A stretch of 64,000 bases of DNA from Antilocapra americana (lineage: Eukaryota; Chordata; Mammalia; Artiodactyla; Antilocapridae), in NCBI GenBank assembly GCA_007570785.1, contig ML661885.1, forward strand, positions 18,355,119-18,419,118. The letters are read 5' to 3'. The position numbers were made by a program, and so were the translations under genes. This document shows, in pieces, positions 1 to 11,307 of the stretch (its first letter is position 1; the number at the start of each line of letters is the position of its first letter). Under the pieces are notes generated by a model. It was not told the DNA's origin, did no database searches, and saw only the letters and a list, made by a program, of their open reading frames with translations.

Positions 1-1230
1 GTATGAGTAAAATTGTTGCCATCTAATAAAAAATATTTTTCCAGGCAAAGTAACTTTTAAAATCATTTAAACTTTGAAAGAAATACTGCTTAAATCAGAA
101 AAAAAAAATCAACTTCTCTTTGGAATGGATTTGATTTATCACTGTTATTCTAATCATTAATTTTAGCTACTTCCTAGCCTCTAAGGCTTCAAAATGGAAA
201 TCTGAAAGTCACAGTTCTATTTCCTGCTCAAATATTATTTTCTACTATGTCCTGGCCTCTTTAAAATTGTAACCTAAACATAGTTAATTTATTTCTACCT
301 ACCTCAAAGTATGTTATTTAATAGAGGTAGAAAAGATTAAATAGAGGAGAAAGATATTATAAAAATAATGCTTTATGTCTTTTTATTATTATACATTCAA
401 GCCATGTTTATAAATTTAATAGATTATGTTTTATTTCTGAATTAGCTACATTTTATAATCTCTTAGAATACTATTTTTGTACTCTAAAAAACACAATTTC
501 TGCTGAAACTCTAAATAAATTCAACATTACGATGAGCAAAATAAATAACAAGCGATCTAAAACATTTTATCATTTGTTATTTGAGCAGTGTGTAGTGAAA
601 CCACTGGAGAGGAATATGTAGTTGCAACCATCCACTGTATTTTCAAGATGCTTAGCAACCAAAAAATGAATTTCACATCAAGACCAAAATGAGAAAAAAA
701 ATTCCAGAATAATTTCCTCTTTCTCGAATTGGATATGAATAAACAGAGGAGGCAGATCATTTCTAAAAGCAACATCTCATCCAATGGACTGAATCCTTAC
801 AGTCTTTGTATTAGGAGCCAACATTTGAAAAAAGCGTGCAATCATTTTGACATGTTCGGGCAACAGTTATTTTGAATACAGTCTATTTTTTTTCAGATGA
901 TAACAGCTAAAGCTGTTTAGTTTAGTTTTGTTTGCCTTACAAGTTGAAGAATAATAACAATCTTCCCAAGTGAATAAGGAAGCAACCTTCCCAAATTCTC
1001 CCATGAATTGCTTCCAGAAGATTTGATGGTATTTCTGTTATCCTTTCCCCATTGTGTATAATTATAGCTGTTAACTCTGCAACACGATCCCCCCATCAGT
1101 TAAATGAAAAACTTCACTTTTTTAATCTTTGTTCATAATATTATTGGTCTTAACACCTTATATAATTGTTAGTTATAAGTATGGTTGATACATTGGGATC
1201 AAGTTGCTATTTTTTTCACTAAGGCTATGC
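1..1230. other. AT-rich non-coding sequence
   Basis: I see no gene, RNA gene or recent repeat here. The only reading frame of note, 557-784 on the minus strand, is 75 codons, has no recognisable domain and is expected by chance. Confidence 0.6.
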
Positions 1231-1234
1231 TATT

Positions 1235-1425
1235 TATCCTCCTTAAGCTTCATTTTCTTATTTATCCTCTCTAAGTGTCACTTTCTTGTGCAGAATGTGG
1301 AGATATTAATGGCCTGCACCTCATAGGGATTAATATATATGAATCAAATAATGAATATGAATTACTTATAACAATGTCTGACATATAGTAAGTGCTCCAT
1401 ATATGTTACCTATTATTTATAAAAA
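1235..1425 (+). repeat. MIR SINE (ancient mammal-wide repeat)
   Basis: The stretch follows the 3' half of the MIR consensus in order: a first-strand 'cacctcatagggatt' block, then a diverged 'acaatgtctgacatatagtaag' block and a 'tgctccatatatgtta' end. Divergence is high, as expected for an element predating placental mammals. Boundaries are approximate. Confidence 0.7.
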
Positions 1426-1734
1426 TATTCAGCATGCCTGACACACAGTATATAATCAACAAATTGGAATTTAGGCCATTCTTATCATTTGCTTACTTCA
1501 GACTTTATCCCTTCAGGCTTTATGGATTCACCTAGTATTTGTTATATATATTTGTTTTGTATGATTTTATATCAGTGTTGGCTAATATATTATGGTCCTA
1601 TTAGGTGCTCCTCTTTATATAAAAAGAAAGGGTTATGTGGTAAAAGAAGTTGGGAATATGCACAACAAATTTAAAGAGCATCCTTAATTTCATTAATATG
1701 TTAAATGTGCATGATAAATCTCAATAGCAGCTAT

Positions 1735-1948
1735 GTTGTTGCTGTTTAGTCATTAAGCAGTGTCCAACTTTTTATGACCCCATGAACTGTAGTCAACCAG
1801 GCTTCTCTGTCCACAGGGTTTTCCAGGCAAGAATACTGGAGAGGTTGTCATATCCGTCTCCAGAGGATCTTCTCAACCCAAGAAACAAACCCACGTTTCC
1901 TGCATTGCAGGCGGATTCTTTACCTCTGAGCAACCAGGGAAGCCCAAT
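1735..1948 (-). repeat. Bov-tA SINE, minus strand
   Basis: Read on the minus strand it begins with the 'gggcttccctggttgctcag' head of Bov-tA and runs through the 'gcctgcaatgcagg' region to the Bov-A tail. The plus strand ends at 'agggaagccc' near 1,947. Bov-tA is a tRNA-derived SINE mobilised by BovB and limited to ruminants. The 62-codon frame here is repeat-derived. Confidence 0.9.
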
Positions 1949-1988
1949 AGCAGCTATGCAGCTTCCCTAATATCTACTTAACCAAATA

Positions 1989-2196
1989 GGTTCCCCTGGT
2001 GGCTCACTCAGTAAAGAGTCTGCCTACAATGCGGGAGACCCAGGTTTGATTCCTGGGTTTCAAAGATCCAGGATCCCTGGACGATCCCCTGGAGAAAGAA
2101 ATGGCAACCCACTCCAATATTCTTGCCTGGAAAATCCCATGGATGGAGGAGCCTGGGGGACTATAATCAATGGGGACTGAGCGACTAACACATGCA
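1989..2196 (+). repeat. Bov-tA SINE, plus strand
   Basis: It starts at 'ttcccctggtggctcactca' and ends at 'gactgagcgactaaca', the usual Bov-tA head and tail. It abuts a minus-strand BovB fragment, so the two are adjacent or nested insertions. Confidence 0.9.
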
Positions 2197-2605
2197 TACA
2201 TCAGTCGTGTTCGACTCTTTGTGACCCCCATGAATTGCAGCACGCCAGACCTCTCTGTCCATCACCAATTCCCGGAGTCCACCCAAACCCATGTCCATCG
2301 AGTCAGTGATGCCATCCAGTCATCTCATCCTCTGTCGTCCCCTTCTCCTCTTGCTCCCAATCCTTCCCAGCATCAGGGTCTTTTCTAATGAGTCAACTCT
2401 TCGCATGAGGTGGCCAAAGTATTGAAGTTTCAGCTTCAACATCAATCCTTCCAATGAATACCCAGAACTGATCTCCTTTAGGATGGACTGGTTGGATCTC
2501 CTTGCAGTCCAAGGGACTCTCAAGAGTCTTCTCCAACACCACAGTTCAAAAGCATCAGTTCTTCAGTGCTCAGCTTTCTTCACCATCCAACTCTACACTT
2601 GACCA
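2197..2605 (-). mobile_element. BovB (RTE) LINE, 3' fragment of ORF2
   Basis: This is a 5'-truncated BovB retrotransposon. On the minus strand the frame at 2,320-2,523 reads like the extreme C-terminus of the BovB reverse-transcriptase polyprotein, including the residues YFGHLMRRVDSLEKTLMLG followed by an arginine-rich RRRGRQRMR tail. The reverse-transcriptase and endonuclease domains are absent, so the copy is dead. BovB supplies the machinery for Bov-tA SINEs, which share its 3' tail. The upper boundary is approximate. Confidence 0.85.
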
Positions 2606-2936
2606 AATGCCCAAGACCCACGTTTCACCACCTTTCTTTAAAATTTTTTCTGTTACTGCTTATAATACTATCTGCTTGCTTAGTTTTTACTGCCTTGATG
2701 ACACAGTAGTTGCACATACGTTCATCAAGGAAAGTGACTGGCTTCCCAGTTGCCTTTATATCATTTGGCAGCATGCTACCTGGACTGATATGACCTTGGG
2801 GATTTTCTTTATACATCACCCTGGCCTACATACTTAGAGTGTTGACTGAGCCACCTGCTTCTCACATGCTTCTCTCCCATCTTAATGAGATTCCTCTAAA
2901 TATAGGACCTCTGCTATTGTTTATGATTCCTTTGAA
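2606..2936. other. Unassigned sequence between BovB and a DNA transposon
   Basis: A frame at 2,502-2,837 crosses the BovB edge into this stretch, but the predicted peptide matches nothing I recognise. It may be an old repeat or unique sequence. Confidence 0.4.
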
Positions 2937-3044
2937 TACAGTAAGTCCCTTGCATACAAACCTCAAGCTCTGGGTATTTAAAGACAGGAACATATGTTTG
3001 CATGTCCAATCACATAAGTTAGCGCATATGTCTGGTGTACACCC

Positions 3045-3510
3045 TCACATGCACGCAACCTTTAGAAGGGGTTGTGCTCTTGTGTACTTTACTGTACATT
3101 ACTGTATAGAGTGGGGCTTCCCTGGTATCCCAGCTGGTAAAGAATCTGTCTGCAGTGCAGAAGACCCTGGTTCTATTTCTGGGTGTGGAAGATCTCCTGG
3201 AGAAGAGATAGGCTACCCACTCCAGTGTTCTTGGGCTTCCCTGGTGGTTCAGACGGTAAAGAATCCACCTGCAGTGTGGGAGACCTGGGTTCAATCCCTG
3301 GTTTGGGAAGATCCCCTGGAGAAGGAAATGGCAACCCACTCTAGTATTCTTGCCTGGAGAATTCCATGGACAGAGGAGCCTGACAGGCTACAGTCCATGG
3401 GGTCAGAAAAGAGCCAGATGCAACTCTTTACATTGTCACATACATGCATCCTCTACAAGGGGTTGTGCTCCTGTGAACTTTACTGTACACTACGCATGGA
3501 GTGGGGCTTC
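3045..3510 (+). repeat. Duplicated transposon segment, offset 390 bp
   Basis: About 65 bp of host-transposon sequence just left of the SINE (about 3,045-3,120) is repeated at about 3,435-3,510. Both copies carry 'aaggggttgtgctc' and 'actttactgtaca' and both run straight into 'gtggggcttc', at 3,111 and 3,501. A tandem duplication after the SINE landed would explain this. Confidence 0.75.
3113..3430 (+). repeat. Bov-tA dimeric SINE nested in DNA transposon
   Basis: Two Bov-tA heads lie in tandem. The first begins near 3,115 and breaks off at 'ccagtgttctt'; the second begins at 'gggcttccctggtggttcag' near 3,234 and runs to the tail at about 3,430. Head-to-tail dimers with this junction are a known ruminant SINE subtype. 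The insertion splits the host transposon. Confidence 0.88.
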
Positions 3511-3718
3511 CTAGGCTGATCAGCGATAAAGAATCTGCCTGCCAATGCAGGAGACACAAGAGATGTGGGTTCAATCCCTGGGTCAGGAAGATCCCTTGGA
3601 GGAGAAAATGGCAACCCACTCTGGTAGTCTTGCCCAGAAAATTTCATGGACAGAGGAAGTTAATGGGCTATAATCAGTGGGGTATCAAAGAGTCAGACAT
3701 GACTGAGTGACTGAGCAC
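3505..3718 (+). repeat. Bov-tA SINE nested in DNA transposon
   Basis: A full-length, diverged Bov-tA copy ends at 'gactgagtgactgagcacac'. It sits in the second copy of the duplicated transposon segment. The plus-strand frames here are SINE-derived. Confidence 0.85.
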
Positions 3719-4368
3719 ACACACATTGTATGGAGTACAGAACTACAGTATCTTTACTTCAAGCCCAGTATGTTCAGAAGCAAGTGTAAAAGCAGTGGTG
3801 ATGTAGTTGGTACTACTATACTTTTCAAGGTCTGTACTGTAAGATTAAAAATGTTTATTTTTTGTGTTCATTTTTTGTGTATTATTTGTGTGAAAAGTAT
3901 TATAAACCTGTTACCGTACTGTACTATGTAGCTGACTGTGTTAGCTGGGTACTTAGGCTAAATTTGCTAGACTTAGGAACAAACGGACTTACACTCTTGG
4001 AATGGAACTTATTCATACATAGGGGACTTACTGTAGCTGTGTGGCTCTTTGCCACTGAGTCAAGGCAGCAGAAGCCATTATTACCATGAAGAAAATCAAT
4101 GCCACTTTCCTCCTCATCCTTTTCCATTCTCCAGACTGGAAGGGCCAGCTGCCCTGCCAAGTTCCCCATTGGAAGATCATGTTTTGTGTAAGGGAATCTA
4201 ACCTGACAGAAATCCTATAGTATTTCATCCAGAAATTCCTAAGAAGGTGATTAGTCAAGAGTGGAATTTTCTACAAAAGTCAGGCATGGCCTGATCTCAC
4301 TAGGAATTTGAGTGACCTGAAATGATAGCAAAACCTTAATCTCTTGAGGGAGCCTTAAAGAATAGCTT

Positions 4369-4394
4369 TATGAAGACCCTGCATGAAAACTCTT
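4369..4394 (+). repeat. Target-site duplication, left copy (26 bp)
   Basis: It matches 4,800-4,825 with one mismatch (T versus C near the middle). The pair brackets a BovB fragment and marks its integration site. Confidence 0.85.
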
Positions 4395-4799
4395 CAGTTC
4401 AGTTCAGTGTCCTACCTCTTTGCCTTTTCATACTGTTCATGGGGTTCTCAAGGCAAGAATACTGAAGTGGTTTGCCAGTCCCTTCTCCAGTGGACCACAT
4501 TCGGTCAGACGTCTCCACCATGACCCGTCCATCTTGGGTGGCCCTACACAGCAAGGCTCATAGTTTCATTGAGCTAGACAAGGCTGTGGTCCATGTGATC
4601 AGGTTGGCTAGTTTCCTGTGATTATGGTTTCAGTCTGTCTGCTCTCTGATGCTCACTCAGCACCTACCGTCTTACTTGGGTTTCTCTTACCTTGGACATG
4701 AGCTATTTCTTCACGGCTGCTCCAGCAAAGCACAGCCACTATTCCTTACCTTGGAAGAGGGGTATCTCCTCACAGCCACTGCTCCTGACCTTGGGCGTG
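4395..4799 (-). mobile_element. BovB (RTE) LINE fragment with intact target duplications
   Basis: A 405-bp BovB piece in minus orientation. Its plus-strand left edge carries the 'cagttcagttcagtgtc' signature of the BovB 3' end, followed by BovB 3'-region blocks such as 'ccagtggaccacattcggtc' and 'gacccgtccatcttgggtgg'. The flanking 26-bp duplications show that a 5'-truncated copy inserted and is complete as inserted. Confidence 0.88.
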
Positions 4800-4825
4800 T
4801 ATGAAGACCCTGCACGAAAACTCTT
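4800..4825 (+). repeat. Target-site duplication, right copy (26 bp)
   Basis: This is the partner of 4,369-4,394 and differs from it at one base. Confidence 0.85.
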
Positions 4826-5078
4826 ATTTAGTCTTCAAAAAAATAAATAAAATCCCTTGAGTTACATTCAATAAATACTTACAAAACAAGAGTCATGTAT
4901 ATAGGAACAATAACAAACCTATTGGCAAAATAGTATATGTGAGCACATTTAGGGGAGGAATCATTAGGTCACTCCTTGCTATTAGAATATTTCATAATAA
5001 AATGGTCAATTTTTATCTGTATTACAGAGTATTATAATTTATATTGTTTTATATATACACATACAAAACTAAATTTGT

Positions 5079-5104
5079 ATATATATATATATATATATAT
5101 ATAT
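5079..5104. repeat. (TA)n microsatellite
   Basis: An uninterrupted TA run of about 26 bp followed by a short T tract. Confidence 0.9.
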
Positions 5105-5199
5105 GTTTTTTTTCATATAGAGAGACTACGCTGCAGAAGAAATTTTCTAATAGCTTTGAATCCAAAAATTTTGTTATTAAATTTTTTGGCCATTGAGCA

Positions 5200-5945
5200 C
5201 ATTTTTACTTAAGTATTGTTGATTTATAATATCATATTAGTTTCAGGTGTACAGCACAATGATTAAGTATTTTACAGATTATACTTCATTGAAAGTTATC
5301 ACAAGATAATGCTATCATTCCCTGTGCTGTTCAGTATGTCCTTGTTGTTTATCTATTTTATACATAATAGTTTGTGTCTCTTAATCCCATACCCCTATCT
5401 TGCCTCTCCCATGTTCCCTCTCCTCTGTGGTAGCCACATTTATTTTCTATATCTGTGAGTCTATTTCTATTTTGCATGCATATTTGTTTGCATTTTTTAG
5501 ATTTCACATTTAAATGGTATCATATAATATTTGTCTTTCTCTGACTTATTTCAGTAGGCATAATAATCTCTAGGTCCTTCCCCATTGCTCTAAATGGGGA
5601 ATTTCATTTTTTGTTTTATGGCTGAGTAAATATTCTATTGTATATCACATCTTTCTCCTTTCATCTCTTGATAGACACTTTCATATCTTTGCTACTGTAA
5701 ATAGTGCTGCTATGAACATTGGAATGCATGTATTCATTCATATCAGTGTTTTCATTTTTTTCAGGAGTGGAATTTCTGGGTCATATGGTAGTTCTCGTGT
5801 TAGTTTCTTGAGAAAATTCCATACTGTTCTCCAGAGTGGTTGTCCCAATTTACATTCCCACCAACCATGTAAGAGGGGCTCCTTTTCTCCACATCCTCTC
5901 CAACATTTGTTATTTTTAGAGTTTTTTATGGTAGCCATAGTAAGA
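5200..5945 (-). mobile_element. L1 LINE 3' end, minus strand
   Basis: The right part (5,738-5,938, minus strand) encodes the L1 ORF2 C-terminus, visible as a KCWRGCGEKEPLLHGWWECK block followed by ELPYDPEIPLL. The rest is L1 3' UTR: blocks such as 'ttgatttataatatcat' and 'tttcaggtgtacagcac' match on the minus strand. The 5' end is truncated and the reverse-transcriptase core is missing. Confidence 0.92.
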
Positions 5946-7435
5946 TTTTAAAAAGGACAAAGTAGATAGGTAATATGGGAAAAAGCTATTCCTATTTTAT
6001 TCAAACTATATAAGCACAAATAAATTAGTTTGACATCCAACCTAAAGAATTCAGTTGGTCTTCAGATTTAAACATACTTCTGGGTAGTCTGATAAAATTT
6101 GTTTCCAGTTAGCTTTATGGCACTCCTGCTACCTTCCCTCCCACTGAATCTACTAACTGCTTTAGGCTTTGATGGGCTATGGGGCTGGTGTTCAGCAGTT
6201 GTATAGGTCTGAATGAAGAGAGGATAACAGTCCGTTATTTCGTAGTAACCACATTGTCATTGAAGATGAGGTTGGAAGGAGTAGAGTAGGTTTTCAAAAG
6301 GTGTTTTTGCCTTAAGAGTTGCTTTTGTGCACAATGCCACGCCAAGGCGAATATTTTGGAGTGTATACCTCATGCTAACACTGCTTTCACCATTAACTTA
6401 CCATCAGAGAAAAACAACCCTTTAAACAATTGTACCTTAAAAACTCTTTCAATTTCCTTATATAGAAGGATTTTATCTGTTTTGCAGAGCAGTAGCATCT
6501 TTGCTGACTACTAAGTACAGTGTTCATACGATGCTCCTGTTCAGAGCTTACATCTCACAAAAAAACAGATTGTGCTGTTTTTAAGGATCATTCTATTTTT
6601 TAAAAAAAATAGAACATCCTTCCTCCTTCTCAAAATAGAAGCTTCAAGTCAATGGCAACAATACTTGATTTTAAATCCAAGTGAAGAGCATCATGTATCA
6701 CGAACCACGTCAGAAATCTGTTAGGTATCACTTTGTTTATTTAAAATTGAATTTTAAGAAGGAAAACTGGCTTAGATGCAGTACTTTAACTATGTTTCTA
6801 AGTAGATGAAATCAATTTGAAGGCAAAATGTGAACCAAAATATATTCCCTACAAAGTTCCCAAAATCTGTTTCTAATCACTTAAAAGAGAAAAATAGAGT
6901 GTGCATTAAACCTCAGTTAGGAAAACAAGAGAAAAATATCAACATGTACAGGTGGGGTTGCTGGGAGAATGTCTATTTTTATTTCATAGAAGAGCAAATA
7001 GTCACATAAAGCATTTATTAATAGCCTGGAAACAAATCAGACTTTTCCTTAGGCAGACGTATATAATGCATATTTATTAGAGAAAGGTTTAATTGAGTGA
7101 TATTTCAAAAATCAGAACAAACTTAAATATATTTCTCTTTTCACTTGATCCTAATTTAGTACTCAGATCCATCATAATGGTTCATTTCAATCAAATATAA
7201 TTATTAAGACTTGAAATAAATCTTTTATACATCCAAAAGTCTTCCTTTTTACTGTCTTGATGAAGTGCTTTGTATTTTCTTTTGTTTGAAATGTATCAGA
7301 ATTTTAGAGTAATTGGAACAATAAGAATATACTCATGAATGTTTATACATCTAAAATACATAAAGGAAATACAGAGCATATATATGCACAGACATGTGTG
7401 TGTATATACACCTAGTGTATATATATATTTATATA
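5946..7435. other. Non-repetitive AT-rich sequence
   Basis: I see no gene or recent repeat. A near-perfect A/T palindrome lies at 6,591-6,614 (arms TTCTATTTTTT and AAAAAATAGAA), which is probably low-complexity chance. Confidence 0.5.
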
Positions 7436-7651
7436 ACCACTCCTGGTGGTTCAGTGGTGAAGAATCTGCCTGACATGCAGGAAAGACAGGAGATGCAGGT
7501 TCAATCCCTGGGTTGGGAAGATCCCCGGAGGAGGAAATGGCAACCCGCTCTGGTATTCTTGACTGGGAAAATCCGATGGACAGAAGAGCCTGGCAGTCTA
7601 CAGTCCATGGAGTCGAAAAAGAGTTAGACAAGACTGAAGTGACATAGTACA
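7436..7651 (+). repeat. Bov-tA SINE
   Basis: The head is 'ctcctggtggttcagtggtg' and the body continues through 'ggttgggaagatccccgg' to a tail ending in a CA-rich array. The opposing 139-codon minus-strand frame at 7,296-7,715 is SINE plus CA repeat, not a gene. Confidence 0.9.
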
Positions 7652-7678
7652 CACACACGCATATATTATATATGTGTG

Positions 7679-7724
<46 letters not shown>
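7648..7724. repeat. Compound CA/TA microsatellite at a SINE tail
   Basis: A long pure (CA)n run occupies about 7,682-7,718, preceded by interrupted CA and TA units. Microsatellites commonly grow from SINE tails. Confidence 0.9.
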
Positions 7725-9554
7725 ATGTTCTACATGAGATAAATGTAAGGTAAGCTGTTCTGGTTAAACTAAGATACTTAATCACATTAATTTTTATTTT
7801 ACTTTTCTTTTTGAAATATATACAATTTTACAAAAAAGCATCAAGAGTAGTACCTGACTCTCATTGTCCTCAGCACACTTCCTTGCTCCTGCAAATTACC
7901 TGCCCACCAGGTAATTTACCTGCCCACCTGCCTGCCAGCAACACCAGCCAAATCCTCGGCCCCACCCCCTGAACTCAGTGGCTGCACCAGCTGAATTCTT
8001 GACCCAGACCAAGGAAAAGCCAAAGGGACCACATTAAATTGTCAATGTCATTTGAATTTTCCTGAGGAATGCCAGGAGCTTCCAGATGAGTCTTCAGCTT
8101 TAAGACAGGATTGGCAATCTCCTTTCCACACATTTCCTCTTTTCTTGTAAACTTCTAAAGGAGAGTCCCCATCACAATTTCATACAGACTAGCAACCCTA
8201 CATTTTTTTCCAAAGGAAGCACCATCAGGCTTGTGAAGTTTTAAATTTCATTTTTTACAAAGTCTATTTTGAGTCTTCTTTCACAATCAGTAGCTGTAGC
8301 AAACACCGGGAGAAAAAAAAAAAGTAAGGGGGAAAATGGGGAAATCAATTTTACCTCCTGCAATTACAGGAAATAAACCCTGTGAAATATTCTGCTTTAT
8401 TGGATTGGGTCTGAATCATCAAATGAAGGATGTTTTATCTATTTGGCTTATTCATAGAATGTGGTTTATTACATTATATAGTAAACCAGAAGACGCTGGG
8501 TGAGTCATTTAACCACTTGTCAAGGTTCATTTAGTAGAGGACCACCTCTGTTACTCTATATGTTATCATAGAGACTCAGAAAAAGCAAAATGCATTTTCA
8601 GCCATTATCAATATTGGTCACAATTCTTCCTTTTATTATGCGAGGGACAGATATTTTGTAGAAAAATATAAGAAGCCAGCGACCTAGAAGGTAAGTGATT
8701 TGCCTAATGTCCTAGAGAGGCTGAGCAGCAGACGAAGATCAAGGTCTCTGTCTCCTAGTCTTGCACACAAACCGGGGAAACACATTGCTCTCATCAATGC
8801 ATGTAATTGATAAGAGATTCCCTATTTCCACTTGCACGCAGGAAGACGTTCATTATACGCCTTTCTGGGTGAAAAGGGACTTTAAGCCACAGGGGTTTTT
8901 TCCTTCCCTTACCATGCAAGAAGAGCATATTTGAATTAAACAAAACACCTCTGCATCCAAAGAAAGCTGCCAAGAGTAAGAGGAAAGGACTATCCAGCTT
9001 AACATTTTTTTCCCTTGAATAGAGAGGAAGGAGACAGAGCGTTCAGCTACTCAGAAACTGAATCCTAAATGTAACAAGTGATGTTTGTCCCCAAGTAAAG
9101 TCATATGATAAACACATGTGCTTGTAAAACAGCCCACTCCAAACCACGTACTGAAGTGAAAAGAGGGTGGAAGATGTATTTTATTTGATGAGCCATATAC
9201 AAATCTTAGCGTATGTTCACAACCTCATTAAATATATGGCAGCCCCTTTGGAACAAACCAAACATGGTCACAAACTTCCTGAGCCTATTTTGGGAAATAG
9301 AACTGCTGGGCAAGTTAAGCTTCAGGCCACAGACCAACTATAAGAGCCACAAGTATGGCTGGATGGATGAATTTCAAAACCCATAGTGCAGAGCCGGGGA
9401 TATTCCCTGGGGGGCTGGAGGCAGATCAGTTACTGAGAGAATCACCATATTTGTCCATTTCTGACACATCTGAAAAGTTGAAGTTACAATAATGACACTG
9501 TTTCTTGTTTTATACCCTAAGCTCACCTGTGGTTGAAGACCAGTACAGTAGTAT
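7725..9554. other. Mostly unique sequence with a possible MIR remnant
   Basis: No gene is visible. About 8,640-8,770 resembles a minus-strand MIR ('aaggtaagtgatttgcctaa' followed by a diverged 'cctagtcttgc' end), at low confidence. A hairpin at 7,893-7,917 is listed separately. Confidence 0.45.
7893..7917. other. Perfect 10-bp stem hairpin
   Basis: Arms AAATTACCTG (7,893-7,902) and CAGGTAATTT (7,908-7,917) flank a 5-nt loop. The right arm leads into a second copy of 'ttacctgcccacc', so a small tandem duplication helped create it. Confidence 0.8.
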
Positions 9555-9800
9555 AGGAACTTCCCTGGAGATCCAGTAGTTAAAAATCCACCTTGCAATG
9601 CAGGGGACATGGGTTCGATCCCTGGTTGGTGAGCCAAGATCCCACAGGCCATGAAGAAACTAAGCCTGTGGTCCACAACCACTGAGTTGGTATGCCCAGA
9701 GAATCTGTGTGCCCCAGCGAAAAATTCCTCACGACACAGCAAAGATCTCATGTGCCGCAACTAAGACCTAATGCAGCCAAATCAATCAATCAATCAAAAT
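9555..9800 (+). repeat. CHR-2-like tRNA-derived SINE with (AATC)n tail
   Basis: It begins 'aacttccctggagatccagt' and carries a 'gggttcgatccctggttgg' block containing the Pol III B-box of the tRNA-derived head. It ends in an (AATC)n tail at about 9,779-9,795. The body differs from Bov-tA, which points to the cetartiodactyl CHR group. The B-box is part of the SINE, not a tRNA gene. Confidence 0.75.
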
Positions 9801-9843
9801 ATACCTTTGCTGGGTTGAAAAATTAGACTTCAGTCCTGCAGAT

Positions 9844-9873
9844 ACACACACACACATGCACACACACACACAC
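9844..9873. repeat. (CA)n microsatellite
   Basis: A CA run with one TG interruption. Confidence 0.9.
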
Positions 9874-9879
9874 GGAAAA

Positions 9880-10650
9880 TGTACATATTTTTAAATAGGA
9901 TATTAATTTGTGACTTATATTATTATTGCCCTAATTTTAAAGTTTCAGAGCAGATTTTCTCCAAGCATCTGAGGAACTCTGTGATTACAGGAAGGTATTC
10001 TTGGGGATGTAAGTCATCTCTTAATTTTTCTCAGTTAGGTGAGATTTTTGTTGCTCTGATAACCTTTAAAAACTTAGAACAGCATATTCTACATCATCTG
10101 GAGGATCCCAAACTGCCATTTGATTTGTGCTTACAAACAAATTGATGCCACATGGTATTTCTAAAGGGAAAAAAAGAAATGGCTTTAATATATAAACCAT
10201 GCATTCACCCCCAAATGAAGGCCAAATGCTGTCATGATTTACTGTACAAAAGAAGTTTTCACAGCAGTTCCCAAAGGGCAAACTGGGGTGAAGTGAATCA
10301 TCACATAACACATGGTGATGCGGACCTCGCCGTCCCTGCCACAGGGAAGGCTGCAAAGGCTGTCCTTTGTGCCAGGGTCTCTGGCTTCCACTCCCAGAAT
10401 ATATTTGGACCATGCATCAAAGGTAGGGGAATCCAGTGCTGATCACCATCAGCTGGCATCTTGTAGGACACGTTGTACAGAAGACTTCAGCAGAGCACCT
10501 CTCCATGTAATAGGGGCATAAAAGAAACCTCACCTTTAAGCCTAGTACAGAAAGATGGAAGAGCAAATTGGGGCAGAAAGAGCTAAAGTGAAAGAAACAG
10601 CCTTGATAGAGGCTTTGTCATGCAAATCAGGTCTCTCTATTTAAAAATTC
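9880..10650. other. Sequence with no recognised gene
   Basis: Overlapping 70-115-codon frames occur on both strands (for example 10,066-10,413 minus and 10,152-10,442 plus), but none has a domain I recognise. The mutual overlap argues against coding. An old repeat cannot be excluded. Confidence 0.4.
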
Positions 10651-10654
10651 ATTG

Positions 10655-10840
10655 TGCAACTGCTATATTTTAAATGGATAACCAACAAGGACCTGCTGCA
10701 TAGCAAATGGAACTCTGCCCAATGTCCAGTTTGGGGAATGGATACATGTATATATATGGCTGAGTTCCTTCCCTGTTCACCTGAAACTATCATAACATTG
10801 TTAATCAGCTATACCCTACTACAAAACAAGGTTTTTTTTA
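10655..10840 (+). mobile_element. L1 LINE 3' UTR fragment
   Basis: Matches the ruminant L1 3' end in order: 'aacaaggacctgctgcatag', 'gatacatgtatatatatggc', 'acctgaaactatcataacat' and 'gttaatcagctataccctac'. No ORF2 sequence is present. Confidence 0.88.
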
Positions 10841-11307
10841 ATTCAATATGTAGCAGTTCTAGATAGAAAGACTGAGAACTTTTGAAAGTGTGTATTCCAT
10901 GCTATTCTACGTAGTAAAATTTGAGCAGCCATTGTAAGACTGACTGTAATTGTTTGGCAAAATGTGGTCCCCATCCTTAGGGTACTTATATTTTAAGGAA
11001 AAAGAAAGGCTCTTAAGATAATTTTAGTACAATTGGAGTGCTAAGGGAGAAACAGAAGAGCACTTTTCCAGCCTGATACAAAAGAAGGAAGGGCCAGATA
11101 ATCATGAATCACAATGGGCTTGTGTGGATGTACATCAAAGTGAGAAACAGAAGGGGAGTCACAGATTTCAAGTGATGAAAGGAAAAGTATCAGACCCAGA
11201 CTCTACAGTAGACACAATGTTCTTCCTAATGAGAGAGAATTTGTCCTTCTGCTAAACACCAACACACACGCTGTTTGCTGTAACATTTCAGTCTGCTGTA
11301 TATTCTG
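10841..11307. other. Unassigned sequence
   Basis: No gene or repeat recognised. Confidence 0.45.

Larger units (their letters stand above)
2937..4035. mobile_element. Tigger-like DNA transposon with nested SINEs
   Basis: The element is bounded by matching terminal inverted repeats, TACAGTAAGTCCC at 2,937-2,949 and GGGACTTACTGTA at 4,023-4,035. The outer TA at each end fits the TA target duplication of Tc1/mariner-type elements. The right arm is old transposon sequence and the middle is occupied by Bov-tA SINEs. No transposase frame remains, so this is non-autonomous or decayed. Assignment to the Tigger group rests on TIR style and the TA target; I cannot give the subfamily. Confidence 0.7.

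Noticed and set aside
2839..3519. 226-codon plus-strand frame
   Set aside because: It is read entirely through the DNA transposon and its nested Bov-tA SINEs; the peptide is translated repeat.
5738..5938. 66-codon minus-strand frame
   Set aside because: It is the C-terminal part of L1 ORF2, not a host gene.
7296..7715. 139-codon minus-strand frame with a VCVC run
   Set aside because: Translated CA microsatellite and SINE.
9600..9620. tRNA-like B-box (ggttcgatccctgg)
   Set aside because: Belongs to the tRNA-derived SINE head; no cloverleaf or anticodon arm of a functional tRNA gene is present.
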